This document shows positions 63,944 through 64,000 of a DNA stretch of 64,000 nt, piece after piece. Source of the DNA: Owenia fusiformis (taxonomy: Eukaryota > Annelida > Polychaeta > Sabellida > Oweniidae). Position numbers and translations under genes: made by a program. Each line of letters opens with the position of its first letter. Within the stretch, counting starts at the first letter, position 1. Under the pieces are notes generated by a model. It was not told the DNA's origin and made no database searches. It saw only the letters and a list, made by a program, of their open reading frames with translations. The stretch spans positions 11,661,730 to 11,725,729 of the forward strand of contig CAIIXF020000007.1 of assembly GCA_903813345.2 (NCBI GenBank), read 5' to 3'.

Positions 63944-64000
63944 CTGAAATTATCAAATATATTTATATGAACACTGCTAGAACCGGCAAAATATGTTTTT

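Overview
This is a 64-kb piece of an AT-rich (roughly two-thirds A+T) animal genome, full of introns and repeats. The genes have spliced coding exons, consensus GT-AG introns, a tRNA with a canonical intron, and many MITE-like inverted repeats and minisatellites. Nothing bacterial or viral was recognised. The gene content fits a bilaterian, probably a marine invertebrate. A lophotrochozoan is plausible, but the species cannot be fixed from the sequence.

Layout. (1) 1,428-10,836, minus strand: a complete four-exon Wnt6 gene, including a tiny signal-peptide exon found by splice phase. (2) 10,837-29,302: an 18.5-kb interval between the divergent Wnt6 and Wnt10 genes. It holds many short inverted-repeat elements, a LINE tail, a possible pair of orphan exons and a minisatellite next to Wnt10. 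(3) 29,303-37,743, plus strand: a complete four-exon Wnt10 gene with an intron-bearing tRNA-Ile(UAU) antisense in its second intron. (4) 39,911-45,476: a 5.6-kb foldback element built of about 183-bp repeats. (5) 47,273-63,943 and beyond, minus strand: 19 exons of NSF, the AAA+ ATPase of SNARE recycling, lacking only about the first 40 residues, which lie past the right edge. (6) Inside a 5.8-kb NSF intron, on the opposite strand, is a complete three-exon membrane sulfotransferase gene (60,510-62,447). A 1.95-kb G-rich element with a 5-bp target duplication lies just upstream of it.

How the genes relate. Wnt6 and Wnt10 belong to the ancient Wnt9-Wnt1-Wnt6-Wnt10(-Wnt3) cluster. They are secreted, lipid-modified signalling proteins. 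They are transcribed away from each other here, unlike the tandem order known in flies and vertebrates. NSF is tail-to-tail with Wnt10, which recalls the WNT3-NSF neighbourhood of vertebrates and suggests an old linkage. The sulfotransferase is a nested gene with no obvious functional tie to NSF.

Exon coordinates were derived by hand from reading frame, splice consensus, intron phase and remembered family sequences. No alignment program or database was used.
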